Part shown: piece by piece, positions 24,291-34,809 of the stretch
Position numbering within the stretch: the stretch's first letter is position 1
Layout: each line of letters begins with the position of its first letter
Assembly (NCBI GenBank): GCA_051530055.1
Contig: CM121341.1
Coordinates: 6,634,001 to 6,698,000 of the forward strand
DNA from: Neoechinorhynchus agilis
Lineage: Eukaryota; Acanthocephala
Direction: 5' to 3'
Length of the DNA stretch: 64,000 bases
The notes under the pieces: model-generated
Databases searched by the model: none
Seen by the model: the letters and a program-made list of their open reading frames with translations, nothing else
What the model was told of the DNA's origin: nothing
Program-made: the position numbers and the translations under genes

Positions 24291-24488
24291 GATCCATGGT
24301 TCATTTACATATCCTTTTCAACACAGCAGGCTTATGTTATACCTTTGATAGCGTACTGCATGGAACACATAGTCTGGTAGAAAAAATTGCCGCCGTAAAA
24401 TATCTATTGCATCTAGCTGTCACTTTCCCAACGGCTGCCTTATTAAGAAGGTTGGGCAACTTCATAAGAGCTTGCAAACGAAAAACGA

Positions 24489-24950
24489 ATGGTCGCTGAT
24501 TATTCCCGTCTTACGTTCACTGATGAAATCAGTTGTTCAGGTTGGAAAGACGAAACGGGTGTATGGAACAATGGATTCGAGTGTCCATCCAGACACGTAT
24601 GTTGCTTTAATGGTTATAATCGCTTTTGCTGTAAACTCAACGACGAAGAGACCAGCACAGCTCTCAAAACCAGTACCTTCAATCCGAATTCTGTGATGAG
24701 CACAAAACCCGGTTTTTCATTTGTAATCAAACTTAACCTTACTCAAGTCCTCATAATCACAGCATTGCTGACCATTTGTCTCCTGATGCTTCTGCTCATT
24801 TGTGTAAGGATGTTGTTCACAATGGAAAGCAGACGACGAGACAGATTAAGTGCCACGTCAAGCAGTAGTGTTCAACAAAAGCCTTTTAATATTTATCCAC
24901 AGTCGTGTCAGTCACAACCTCAGACAACAATAAAGTACTATGCCAAATAA
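24489..24950 (+). CDS. Shisa-like single-pass membrane protein
   Basis: Shisa proteins are type I membrane adaptors with a cysteine-rich ectodomain. Here residues about 14-50 read SCSGWKDETGVWNNGFECPS, HVCCF and RFCC, the Shisa pattern C-W-D-G-W-GF-CP-CC-RFCC. A hydrophobic helix follows (LIITALLTICLLMLLLICV, about residues 89-107). The tail is Ser/Gln-rich with tyrosines (FNIYPQSCQSQPQ) and ends IKYYAK at a TAA. No signal peptide is visible after the ATG at 24489, and an in-frame stop lies just upstream, so a signal-bearing first exon may be spliced from upstream. An ORF at 24296 is one candidate. The C-terminus lacks an obvious PPxY motif. Confidence 0.7.
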   Translation: MVADYSRLTFTDEISCSGWKDETGVWNNGFECPSRHVCCFNGYNRFCCKLNDEETSTALKTSTFNPNSVMSTKPGFSFVIKLNLTQVLIITALLTICLLMLLLICVRMLFTMESRRRDRLSATSSSSVQQKPFNIYPQSCQSQPQTTIKYYAK

Positions 24951-25593
24951 ACAATGATGGATACGAGTGATTGGCACCGGTGGGCGCTCGGAGTCTCTGA
25001 ACCGTCGAAAAAATTCTAGTCGTAATGAACAGCATAACAAAGTTAAAAACGCATTTTTATTCCATATGCATTCGCCGTAAAAAATAGAGACTTCATAAAT
25101 CTCGAAGGCATCCATGATTGCGAAAAGTTCGTTGCTTCACGTGATGGCTTTAAGAAGCAGAATCCTTGAACTTTTGCGAGTTTTTATTCCAAGCATGAAA
25201 AAATCAAAACGGGCACGAAAAGAGAGAAACACAGATAGTGGACGCCTATAGATTTCAAAAGGCTTACATAGAGCTTGATAAATGTATCCATTGTCTTAAA
25301 AAAGAGTCCGAGTCGATGTGTTTGCTGGACACTAAAGTCAAGGAATCAGGGTTCCGAATTAGGAAATATTGACTCTATCTTGACAAGAGCCTAATTTGTA
25401 GTTTGTTGTAGCTTAGCGCAGTCACGTAAATAATCGGCTCGACGTTTTGAACACACTAACCTAGTTGACCACATCAATTTTTTTCAGAAGGTTCAAAATC
25501 GCGAGTTGTCATAGTAATCAATAAATAACGCAAAATCTCACTTAGCAATTGATTCTGTAATAGATTCCGTCAACTACCATCGACATCGTTAAG

Positions 25594-25917
25594 ATGAGCT
25601 TTAATTGTCAGGACCGATTCACGATTCGCCCCCGATCGTCAAGTCAAATTCCACTTAGACGAGGAGTTCCTTGCGGTCCGCCAAGATTCTACAAACAAAC
25701 GGTATGCTACCAACCTCCTCCTTTGTATGTTGAACGAGTGGTATACCAACCACCACCTCAACTCTGTGAACGCATTGTTCCGTCCAGAGATATTGCGACC
25801 AGTGAAACCATTAGTCAGCAGTGCACAAGCCGCGCTTTACCTTTAAATAGGACTCCAACGACGGATCAATGCTGCTACCCTCCCCGGCTACAGTATCCAA
25901 CAAGACGGAACTGTTGA
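25594..25917 (+). CDS. Small Pro/Cys/Arg-rich ORF, unrecognised
   Basis: ATG at 25594 gives 107 codons. The middle contains repeated YQPPP-x-x-ERVVYQPPP units (two or three copies), with Arg-rich ends and scattered Cys. There is no signal peptide or membrane segment. The composition suggests a structural or sperm/cuticle-type protein, but no family is recognised. The repeated motif favours a real coding sequence. Confidence 0.5.
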   Translation: MSFNCQDRFTIRPRSSSQIPLRRGVPCGPPRFYKQTVCYQPPPLYVERVVYQPPPQLCERIVPSRDIATSETISQQCTSRALPLNRTPTTDQCCYPPRLQYPTRRNC

Positions 25918-25941
25918 TTTAGCGAAAAATTATGATTGAAT

Positions 25942-27731
25942 TTAATATGTTAAAGAAGTATTGTCATAATGCTTGATGGAAATATGGTATCGGTTTCTAA
26001 TTGTGTACTTCTTAGCACCGTGATTTTTTTGTATTTGTTTAAACCGCTTTTGCAAGTCCTGGAGAGTTAGCCGTGTGTCTGGGTCGAATCTCAAACACTC
26101 TCCAATTGTCGTGGTGACCTCTAGAGGCAAAAAGTCAGCGTCGTTGAGGAAGGTGGCCAAATGTCCTTCGCTTTTTATAAGCTCCCGAGTCTAAACATTA
26201 AAACTGATAAAGCTAAAACATTTCTTAGCTTACATATTCCAAGTCGAGAACGTCCCCTATAGGATAATCTTCGTTTATCAAATACCATGCAATCAAACCA
26301 ATCGCATAAACGTCCACCTTTTCTGGTTTAATTGAGCACTTACGTTGATCAATACATTCGGGGCATATCCATTGAATGTTCTCAGCTGTCTGGCACAATG
26401 TGATCGGTTCGTTGAGCGCAGTATTCAACGATCGCACAATGTGATTTGTAATGCATAGGTTTTGTCGACTTTTGTCAATTAAAACATTCGATGGTTTCAG
26501 AGATCCGTGACTGTAACCCTTTTGATTCAAATAAACCATGGCGTCAATAAGTTCCAGTATCCATTCAATCTTCTTCTTTGAGTCAATGGTTCCACGGTGA
26601 ATATTGATGTAATCGAGAAGATTGTAACCGTTCACTTCTTTACTGATAATTGCAATAAATTCGTTCATTGTGCATATTCCAACTATTGGAATCACAGCTC
26701 GGTGAGTCAATTTGCTGCAAAGAAAAGGAATACGGAATCGATCACGCTGCCGCTTATTCTCAATATTTGAAAAATGTGAAGAAAACAGTCCGTTTTTCCT
26801 CGTTTCCAGCGAATCAAAAATTGTTTTTAAAGCAAAACGATTTCTATAGGGTCAAAAAATGACAAATTAAAGTTTTGATCCCATGATTGTTTTCGTGGGA
26901 AATTCAGTTATCTACGACTACTAACATTTGAAGCAGCATTAAGGCAGCTCAAGCAACATAGAAAAAATCTGGGACGAATAAATATCTGATTTTACTCTCC
27001 GGCTTGTATTGTCATTTAAAACATAGGAGCGATTTCTTTTAAGTGCTAGAATAAATTTCTCAGAGCTAAAGTGCAAATCGATTTCTCGCGAGACAAAAAG
27101 TTTTGATTTCAGTAATTGTTTTTTATGGGACATTCAATGCTTGACGACTAACATTTGAAGCAGCATAAAGCCAGCTCAAGCAAAAATAGTTCGCAAAACA
27201 TTAAAGTTCAGACTGCTGTTTTTCTCCCTGAGTGGGCAAAAGACGTCAGATTGTTCTATTAACTGATAACACGACGAATCCATGAATTTTTAGACTTGTC
27301 AATTAAAGTCAAACATGATTGCAGCTGCACGGGAAACCATGTCAGTTGTTAGGATGCTATAAAGCGCCTTGGAGACGACTTTTCCGGTTGCACTTTCTGC
27401 GTTCCGAGAAGTAAAATCGCTAGAATGCCAGCGTAAAATAAGACGGATTTGCGTAAAAGTAATCATTATTAAAACTGATTTAGAAAATAGTGGGCATTTA
27501 GATCGAAAAAGTTAAGGATCTAATTTTTTGTTCACTACCCTGTGCCCCTTCCCGAACGACAAACCTGGCTTTATAAACGAACGAAGCAACATCATCGTAG
27601 AAGGCTTCTAAAGATTGACGAAGATTTTTTCTAACTTGAGTATAAAACTTTGCAATACGCATCCGATTTCTCACTTCTATTTTCCAAGTCTCACAGTACT
27701 CAGTTCGTCTCAAACTAAATATGTCATTCAT
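25942..27731 (-). CDS. Protein pseudokinase, multi-exon
   Basis: The main exon (26710-26225 and slightly upstream) begins after a TTTGCAG acceptor with KLTHRAVIPIVGIC, a kinase alphaC-beta4 segment. It continues through LLDYINIHRG and LIDAMVYLNQKGYSHGSLKPSNVLID to VDVYAIGLIAWYLINEDYP (helix F). The catalytic HRD is HGS, and the DFG position reads TNH (LCITNHIV), so both the catalytic base and the Mg-binding Asp are gone. A downstream exon (26190-25942) holds the C-lobe end (CLRFDPDTRLTLQDLQKRF) and stops at 25942. An upstream exon from ATG 27731 (MNDIFSLRRTEYCETW) contains ASFVYKARFVVREG, which could be a degenerate Gly-loop, but its link to this gene is tentative and the VAIK-lysine exon was not found. 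HG-x-LK-x-SN resembles receptor guanylyl-cyclase or JAK-type pseudokinase loops. Confidence 0.7.
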
Positions 27732-27940
27732 GGAGCGCGGAACACAACCTCATCTCGTACCATTTGATTAACTTAATTTCATCACTCGAAATGAAAAACT
27801 CACTATGTGACTTGCTATCGATTTTAGACACTCTTTGGAATTCCCACTGAATACAACGCGATTGGTTCACTTAAATATAATGTGCCGTCAGTGCCACTAG
27901 TTGCATCGCACCCGACACTACCACTACCCATTTCAGAACC

Positions 27941-29086
27941 ATGCCGTTAGCAATCGCAAAAATAGTGATTCCACTTCTCCTGGCTAATATTGTGAGCTCC
28001 AAAAAAGCTCAATATGCCGGTTGTTACGGAATTGATGAAGATGATCAAATGAGAGAGGTGGACTGGTTTGCCATTGTGAAGCTGCCCAAACTAAACCACA
28101 CTCAAATTAACAATGAATGGCTTCGACAAGGTCTCGGCTTTCTTTACATCGACTCCGAGGACGCTAATAAGTGGAGACTTATAAAAGATCCGATTTCTAG
28201 ACCAGATTCATTCCTGATGAAAACGATCGATCGTGAAAACGAACTATCCACGTACGCTGCCTATAATGATCAGCCTTCTTTGACAACCGAAGGAACAAAT
28301 AACGAACATGGACACGTAAAAGGAGTTTATGGATTCGCCAAATCCGGTGGTTTCTGGCTCGTTCACAGCATTCCCCATTTCCCAATGGTCGGAAACATCT
28401 CTTCGTACCCTGACAGCGGAAAACATTATGGACAACATTTGTTCTGCCTAAGCCTTCCTCCAAACATAGAGGACAATATAAAAACTAATATCATCAGTTA
28501 CTTAAACCCACATTTCTCCATTAATAAATCCGATTCAAACCAGAAGTTAGAGGAGAGAAAAAATTGCTCAAACCATTATACGATTAGTACACTCAATAAC
28601 TTAACAGTTAATGTTTTTGCCAAAGCGCCGGAATATAAGGCGGATATATATGTGGATATTCTAACTAGAAATCTAAGAGACGATGTTCTCGTGCAAACAT
28701 GGACCCACAGTCCAGACTACATGAACTCTGATTGTGATGGCCACTTTAAAGTTGAGAACATAAAATCAAGTCAGGTACAAAATCTGAGTACTAATGAATC
28801 TTCAATCGGATTTCCATCTTCGAGCGATCACTCGAAGTGGGCTTTGTTGAAGAATCAAAGGTATGTGTGTTTCGGAGATCTCAATCGGGTTACCGAGCAC
28901 ATTACAAGGGCCGGTGGATTATATTGCATAAATCACGACAAGCTTTGGAGCAGATACAGTGAACTTATTTTCGATGTGGACGCTTGTGTGATTCTAAAAA
29001 AGCAACGCTCGAAATCGAACGCGGAAACATTGAGTCTCGTGTACCCAATAATACTTATAGCCACCATCTTTGCAGTCTACAAATAA
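27941..29086 (+). CDS. Deoxyribonuclease II family protein
   Basis: DNase II is an acid endonuclease of lysosomes or secretions. Single exon, 381 residues. A hydrophobic N-terminus (MPLAIAKIVIPLLLANIVSS) acts as a signal peptide. Next come CYGIDE and VDWFAIVKLP (the family start), AAYNDQPS (about 106-113), GHVKGV (about 124-129, first HxK motif) and GGFWLVHSIPHFP (about 136-148). Then come YGQHLFCLSLP and DHSKW (296-300, second HxK motif with the catalytic His), and YVCFGDLNR. Both HxK motifs are intact, so activity is likely. The C-terminus has a hydrophobic tail (residues about 363-380), unusual for DNase II; it suggests membrane or GPI-type anchoring. Its 3' end abuts the minus-strand gene ending at 29055, so the two overlap by about 30 bp. 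Confidence 0.92.
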   Translation: MPLAIAKIVIPLLLANIVSSKKAQYAGCYGIDEDDQMREVDWFAIVKLPKLNHTQINNEWLRQGLGFLYIDSEDANKWRLIKDPISRPDSFLMKTIDRENELSTYAAYNDQPSLTTEGTNNEHGHVKGVYGFAKSGGFWLVHSIPHFPMVGNISSYPDSGKHYGQHLFCLSLPPNIEDNIKTNIISYLNPHFSINKSDSNQKLEERKNCSNHYTISTLNNLTVNVFAKAPEYKADIYVDILTRNLRDDVLVQTWTHSPDYMNSDCDGHFKVENIKSSQVQNLSTNESSIGFPSSSDHSKWALLKNQRYVCFGDLNRVTEHITRAGGLYCINHDKLWSRYSELIFDVDACVILKKQRSKSNAETLSLVYPIILIATIFAVYK

Positions 29087-30271
29087 ACTTACGTTTTGTT
29101 CCATCTTTAAATCTTAAACCCATCATCTGCTTCTCACAGTAGCACAGGCAAAACATACAAAATGGGAACGTAATGCCGATCAGAACCGCTGTGATTACCA
29201 TCCAGAAGTGAATGTAATCGAATTCTGTGTTTGTACTGGTAAAGAACATTTGGGCAGTTTTCATTTATACCTTTTGATATTGCACAGAGATCGCCACAAA
29301 AGCATCGATGTCCGACATTCAAATCCTTAATTGAACAAGAAATTAGGAAAATTGTACATTTTAGAACACATGTCGATGCTCTGTTTGAAAGCGACTTCTT
29401 TTGTTTTAAAATAATTAAATAAAGTCTATTAAATTTGCAAAAAAATGCGATTATTTTTGTTATTTGTGTTTATTTTTCATTGCCCAAATTATTGCAGAGA
29501 ACCTATCCCAACTTGGAATTTCGTTGTTTTTTCTCTCTATAAATATGGCTCGTTGAAATTTCCGATTAATTTGCTGCGACGATCGATGGTCATTTTATTG
29601 TATTTCAGCAACCTTGATTTAATTTTCAAAAAATTGTATGTGAATACCACATAAATCCAGGAGTCACCGAATCGACTGTGAGCACTTACAGCAAAATGCT
29701 AAAAAATTCGAATACTGACCAGGTCACGGTTATAGGAAACTGAGTACTCGTGCTTTTGTGTACATAGGAGATTGATTTTGCTAAGAATATAGCCAACATC
29801 ACTGCAAAATAAGAGTGAGGATATTCTGCAAGAAAATTCCCTTTGAATCTTACTAAGTAGTATAAAGGACCTGCCAATAAGTCCTGCCCCTGACAAGATA
29901 TTGATGACTTAGTTCGTGTGCGGCCACTCTTTCAAAAGCTCTTATTTCAATTTCCTTGTTTTCTTCATTGATTGATCTTTGAGTACAGACCTGAGATTAA
30001 GGAGGTGAGGTCGTCAATTTTTTAACTGAAACGGAACTTGAGCTTCTCCACAATCTCCAATTGACAAATATGATCGATTGTAGGTGGGAAACACCATTCC
30101 ACACGGGTGCCAACCAATCCGTTCAACATCCGTTTTAAATGCCCTGAAAGGTATGGCAATCTCACAAATGATGGTAAGATTCCTACCAAAGTCCATTGTT
30201 CGGATAATTCGGAAGGTATAAGCGGGCGTCCAGATTTCGGAGCATACATTTAGGTAGCTCACATAGGCCAA
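29055..30271 (-). CDS. Exons of an unrecognised Cys-rich membrane protein
   Basis: Several minus-strand open segments look like exons of one secreted or type I membrane protein. Segment 30271-30014 has four Cys and an N-glycosylation site (GWHPCGMVFPTYNRSYLSIG). Segment 29850-29700 includes LLCTQKHEYSVSYNRDL. A segment at 29330-29230 reads HRCFCGDLCAISKG and ENCPNVLY. The last (29225-29055) has a membrane helix, WMVITAVLIGITFPFCMFCL, followed by a basic tail. AG acceptors and GT donors occur at plausible places but I could not chain all phases. No family is recognised. Confidence 0.35.
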
Positions 30272-30530
30272 AATGTTGAATGATGAGAAAAATTAGCAGC
30301 GGTAACATTGAAAGTTTCGGTGCATGAATAACTGTCCTAACTTTGTACAAGCCCAGCCCCTCGACACTGTGAAATTACATTTTATGCATTTTAGTTTAAA
30401 AAGTCCACACATGCACAATAATCAGAACTTTTTCCCGTTGAAACTTGTAAACTAGACATTGATCGCCGTCTTCGGTTTCACAAAGTTGAGAATTTAGAAA
30501 TTCTAATCGTAGAAGAATAGAATGTCTAAG

Positions 30531-30848
30531 TTAAGTGTTCTCTAAATACGAACTAATGTCGCCTATAGTCAACCTTACGTTCACAAAGTATTTTCTACCT
30601 TGAAGAGACTCCTTCATTTCGTCCACAATCCCACGACCTATTTTCTCTGCAATTCTATTGGCTGAATGTTCACCGACAAAGTCACGAAGGTCCATTTCTT
30701 TATACATATCATTGGTTATTAATTCAAGATTTTCATTCAAGACACGACGAACAATCTCAACCAATCTTGGAGGATTCTGCACACGAAATAAGCTTCCTAG
30801 TTCCGATTTGGATTCAACAAAATTTTGGGCTTTCAAAACTTTCTTCAT
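30531..30848 (-). CDS. Tctex1-type dynein light chain
   Basis: ATG at 30848. Residues about 25-105 follow the Tctex1 fold: PPRLVEIVRRVLNENLEL (helix 1), DMYKEMDLRDF, then ANRIAEKIGRGIVDEMKESL (helix 2), and the strand RKYFVNVRLTIGDIS. This places it near the TCTEX1D/DYNLT2B group, which serves cytoplasmic or intraflagellar dynein. It stops at TAA 30531-30533 just after the first core strand, so the C-terminal strands (SRCLWD...V in the family) are missing. They may lie in a downstream exon I could not find, or the gene is truncated. Confidence 0.6.
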   Translation of the reverse strand: MKKVLKAQNFVESKSELGSLFRVQNPPRLVEIVRRVLNENLELITNDMYKEMDLRDFVGEHSANRIAEKIGRGIVDEMKESLQGRKYFVNVRLTIGDISSYLENT

Positions 30849-30869
30849 TCTGACGAAGGACGACTATTA

Positions 30870-32400
30870 GCGGTAAAATAATTCAGACGGACCAATGTTG
30901 TTAGTATCCATGGAGACTTGCTTGTACCCATCTGATAAAATCTGGTTTTAATTAGGAAAGCCTGTAATTATTAAGAATTTAATACTCAAGAAAAAAATCC
31001 TTCGGGTGATAGAGTTGGAGATGTGGTGATCGTTGAATAAAAAATATTTTATTGAACAGAGAAATTAAGCAGAGAGGAAGTAGTTTTATATTGAATGAAT
31101 CAAGTATGCGGGCGGATTTTTTCCAAAAACCGGCGGAACTCTAAAGTCCATTTGTGCGAAATAAAATTTTAAATGTCTAAAGATCGTTAAGATCACCTTC
31201 TTTTAGTACTACTCCAGCTTTCGAATATGAATCGCTTTAGACACAGAAATCCAATCTTGGCACGTCTGGGGTATAGATAAGGTTATCTTTATGTACGAAG
31301 AACAAAAATCAGCATATCGTAAAGAATCAGTCCTTCTGGCGAAGAACCACATCAAAAACTGCCGCAAAATATCGGACGGCGTAATTAAACTTTTATTCGG
31401 TAAAATAGATTTAGCTTAGAGTTGCCGTATTAATCAAAACCAATCGAAATTACCGACTGATTAGTGTTGTGATCGTCGTAAATCGGGACGAGAAACCACA
31501 TCAAAAACTGCCGCAAAATATCGGACGGCGTAATTAAACTTTTATTCGGTGAAATAGATTTTGCTTAGAGTTGCCGTATTAATCAAAACCAATTGAAAAT
31601 ACGGACTGATTAGTGTTGTGATCGTCGTAAATCGGAACGAGAAACTTTATCGAGAAACCAATGCGTTTAAAGTAGGTCGTAAATCAGGCAAGCAACGTGG
31701 AAATCCGAGTTTTGTAACTTAATATTTTTTAAATTGACATTTGAGCAACGATAAAGCTACAAAGCTCCACGTTCAGAACTAGCCTAAATTCATTTCTATT
31801 CAAATGGCGTATGACTGATGCTTACTTTTTAGAAGACATTCTGACGGTGCGTTTGCTTTTAAGCAGAGACTTGTTGCTCGTGAAGCAATTGCTGAAAAGT
31901 CACAGAAGATGATGATGAACCCACGGTCACACAAAGTGGATCTGCCAGCTTTATGTGTGATACTATAAAATATCCGCTCTTTTTTAACCTTACTGTTTTT
32001 GCATTGGATTCTCATTCTTCTACTTAGAACATGTCTCAAACTAAGATAATCTTTTGAACGTTTTTTAGAGACCGAGCACAGCGAAAAAAAATATGCCAGC
32101 GAAATGCCACATAATAACTAACCGGGTTTATTAGTTTACTTTGATTTCTTAACTATCCGCAAACTATTAACTCTAGTTAATTTCGAAACAGTTAGAAGTA
32201 ATTATAATTTTTGACATTAGTACGAACGTAAACTTCAACATGGATTTAATAGTCGAATAAGTCAACATTGAACAAATTGAAACGCCTCTGTCGTCCACGT
32301 TCCATACAACTCGTGACATTCCCTTTTACGAGGTTGTATTCATCTCGTTAGACGTTAACGAGCATTTCGAACCCTTTTATTTTCTTACTTTCAAATTTTT
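30870..32400. other. Intergenic with a tandem duplication
   Basis: Contains a dispersed-motif copy at about 30994-31050 and the 149-bp tandem repeat at 31345-31642. A minus-strand ORF at 31800-32039 is open but unrecognised. Confidence 0.4.
31345..31642. repeat. Two-copy 149-bp tandem duplication
   Basis: AACCACATCAAAAACTGCCG to the GATCGTCGTAAATCGG region occurs twice in succession with period 149 and only a few substitutions. A recent local duplication of non-coding DNA. Confidence 0.9.
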
Positions 32401-32518
32401 GTCAAAATGGGTTCAGATGTGAATGTACTGACCTTCCGCATTAAACGATTAAGACCCTTTAAAATCTTTGACAAATACTATTTGTTTGTATTTAAATATT
32501 ATAGATTTTGTGTGTTGG

Positions 32519-34208
32519 ATGGAGACTCAAGTGGATCCTTTAACTGCTCAAATCCTTCTCATGTCGTACTATCCAATTGGTTCATACATTATTCGACCAT
32601 CTTCATCTGGGCATGAGAAAACTATTTCAATTTTGCGAGACCGCAAGGAAGTAGTTAACGTCCGTCTGTCTACTGATAAGCCAGAAGATGAACTGCTAAG
32701 GACAGCACAGGATCTTCTGGGTGACGAGCATCGTGTAAATCGCGTAGAACTTCTTCATGCATTACCTTTGTATATTCACGTGAACCACAGTAATGATCTA
32801 CTACGCAGATGCAAACCAAGTTCATTTTTAGTCCGAGCTCCCACTCAATCCTCACAGTGTGGTCTTGTTCTTTGTGTCAGCAGTTCGGAGACGAAAAATC
32901 AAATTCACAGATTTCGACTTTTGCATTGTTATGGGAACGGGAAGTGTAAGGGTTGGTCATTGCAGTCCGCAGACCCTACGACGCCAAAGTTCCAAGCAAT
33001 TGATGATCTCATTGCTTATTATCAGAAAGTTTCAGTAGCTTCTACAAGCGGCGAGGTTTGTTGTTTAAAGGAACCGGTCAATCGAACATGGGTGTCAAAG
33101 TTATTGCTTCAACGAAGGATCAAAGAAATTGAAAGGCATGCTATGACAATCAATTCAGTCGATTATGCCTACTATGAGCTTGAATTTGAGGTTGGTGTTT
33201 ATCTTGTCCTAAAATTGGTTATTTATCCAAAGCCTCCTTGTACTGTAGTAAATTGCTTTAAATCCAATCAAAATGCAGGAAATAGGTACCACTTTAATTT
33301 TTTACAAGGATCGCAATAATGTATTGTTTGTGTCAAGATACACACGGATCGGCATTTAAAATCACTTATTCGTTTCATTTCTATTTCATGTTTTTCGTTC
33401 ACATATAGAATCTTGAACTCTGTGCAGATCGCCATTGTATCTCGGAAACAATAGGCCACAGACATCCCGAGCTTAACCGATGCCGACTCTTGGTACCCTT
33501 TGATTTCAACATTGTTAGATGTGAGTCATACATTAACGCGAGTAATATGTAAGGAATGAGTATTTGATTGGTGCTTTAAATTGCCACGTTTAGAGAATTA
33601 AAAGATAAACGGGTGATTTTAGCACAAGCCCCGATTCCCTCGACCGTAAAGCGATTTCTTCGTATGGTTCATGATGAGAACGTTCGGATGATCATTTGCC
33701 TAATAAAAGTAAATGACAATCTCGTCAGATTTTCTATGTTTGTCAAATACTTTTAATAACAGAAAGTCGATCGCATAACCGCATTCTAACCGAGCCTTAT
33801 TGGTCGGACGACTTGGTGCAGTCCCACGAAATCGTCTTGCCCGAGCACGGTGATATTGTGATGAGGAAACTGATTTTGAACGGTCGTGATGTGATCCTTT
33901 ATCAGATCACGTCGTGGCAGCAACATTCAATACCGAATAACGATGAGTCCGTTAGATTTTTGTTGAATAAGTTCACCGAACACCTTAGAGACAATGAAGA
34001 ACTCAAACCTGTACTTGTTCATAGCAGTTTCGGAGTGGGAAGAGCAGGTACTTTTCTTGTACTTGCCAAAATGATACTTGAAGCAGAGCGTGAATATGTA
34101 AGCATTTTTGAAACTGTTCTTGATTTGAGAATGCAACGGCGTTTCTTGGTGGATAATGCCAAACAGTACCTTTACGTACTTAAGTATGCGAATCGGTATA
34201 TAAAATAA
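32519..34208 (+). CDS. SH2-SH2-PTP protein with a dead phosphatase domain
   Basis: The layout is that of SHP/corkscrew (PTPN6/11), cytosolic phosphatases recruited to phosphotyrosine. ATG at 32519. The first SH2 has GSYIIRPSSSG (FLVR Arg kept). The second SH2 has SSFLVRAPTQ and ends GWSLQ...AIDDLIAYYQK. Exons are about 32519-33194, 33428-33548, 33594-33708 and 33763-34208. PTP residues: the KNRY loop reads ELNRCRLLVPFD, SYINAS is kept, and YIATQGP reads VILAQAPIPSTV. The WPD loop reads TSWQQHSIPN, and the P-loop reads VLVHSSFGVGRAG (HCSAGxGRTG in active enzymes). Catalytic Cys is Ser (AGC) and catalytic Asp is gone. The last intron does not join in phase with consensus splice sites (one base off), so a pseudogene is possible. 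It ends at TAA 34206-34208. Confidence 0.85.
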
Positions 34209-34809
34209 GTGATTTGTTAGAGTAACTGATATCTATGATTGATATGAAACATACAAATGAAAAGGAACTAAGTGTTCTTGGTCACCGGTGCTTTTTGTTA
34301 TCGAATACAATATGGAAGTTTTATAAGAAAAATAGTAGTACAAATAGAACGCATGCTAAAATTTTCGAAATTTCCACTTGCTGGGAAAAAAAGTAGGTCA
34401 TCCAGATATATTTATAGAATCGGCAATTCATTGCAGCTTCGAGCATTTAGGGAATTCGAGAGGTTCACCGGTAAGTAGCCGTGATTATCTTAGAAGCAAA
34501 ATTAGACAGCGGAGGTTTTTCTTTGGTCGAATGTTTTCAAAAACTTTATTCCGACTAAAGCTGTCAAATGGTGTTGAGAAAATTTTAAACCGGCTATAAA
34601 ATAAAATGGCTGAGAAGGTAAAGTCCATAGCAAAAGCGTAGAGAATCAAAACAAAGAAAATATTGCTGTTTTTTTGTGAGTTCTTCAAATCAAATTGACA
34701 AAAGAAGATGAGCATCAAGTGTTTTATAAAATGATCTGATTCGGTTCTTTGTTTGATATTAAACTTGCAGAGAGGGATTAATTTATTGAGATAAAATTTC
34801 CAAGTTACT

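Noticed and set aside
29900-29920. Zinc-protease motif HELSH on the minus strand
   Set aside because: It lies in a short segment whose frame I could not chain into neighbours, and no third zinc ligand or metzincin/gluzincin context is visible.
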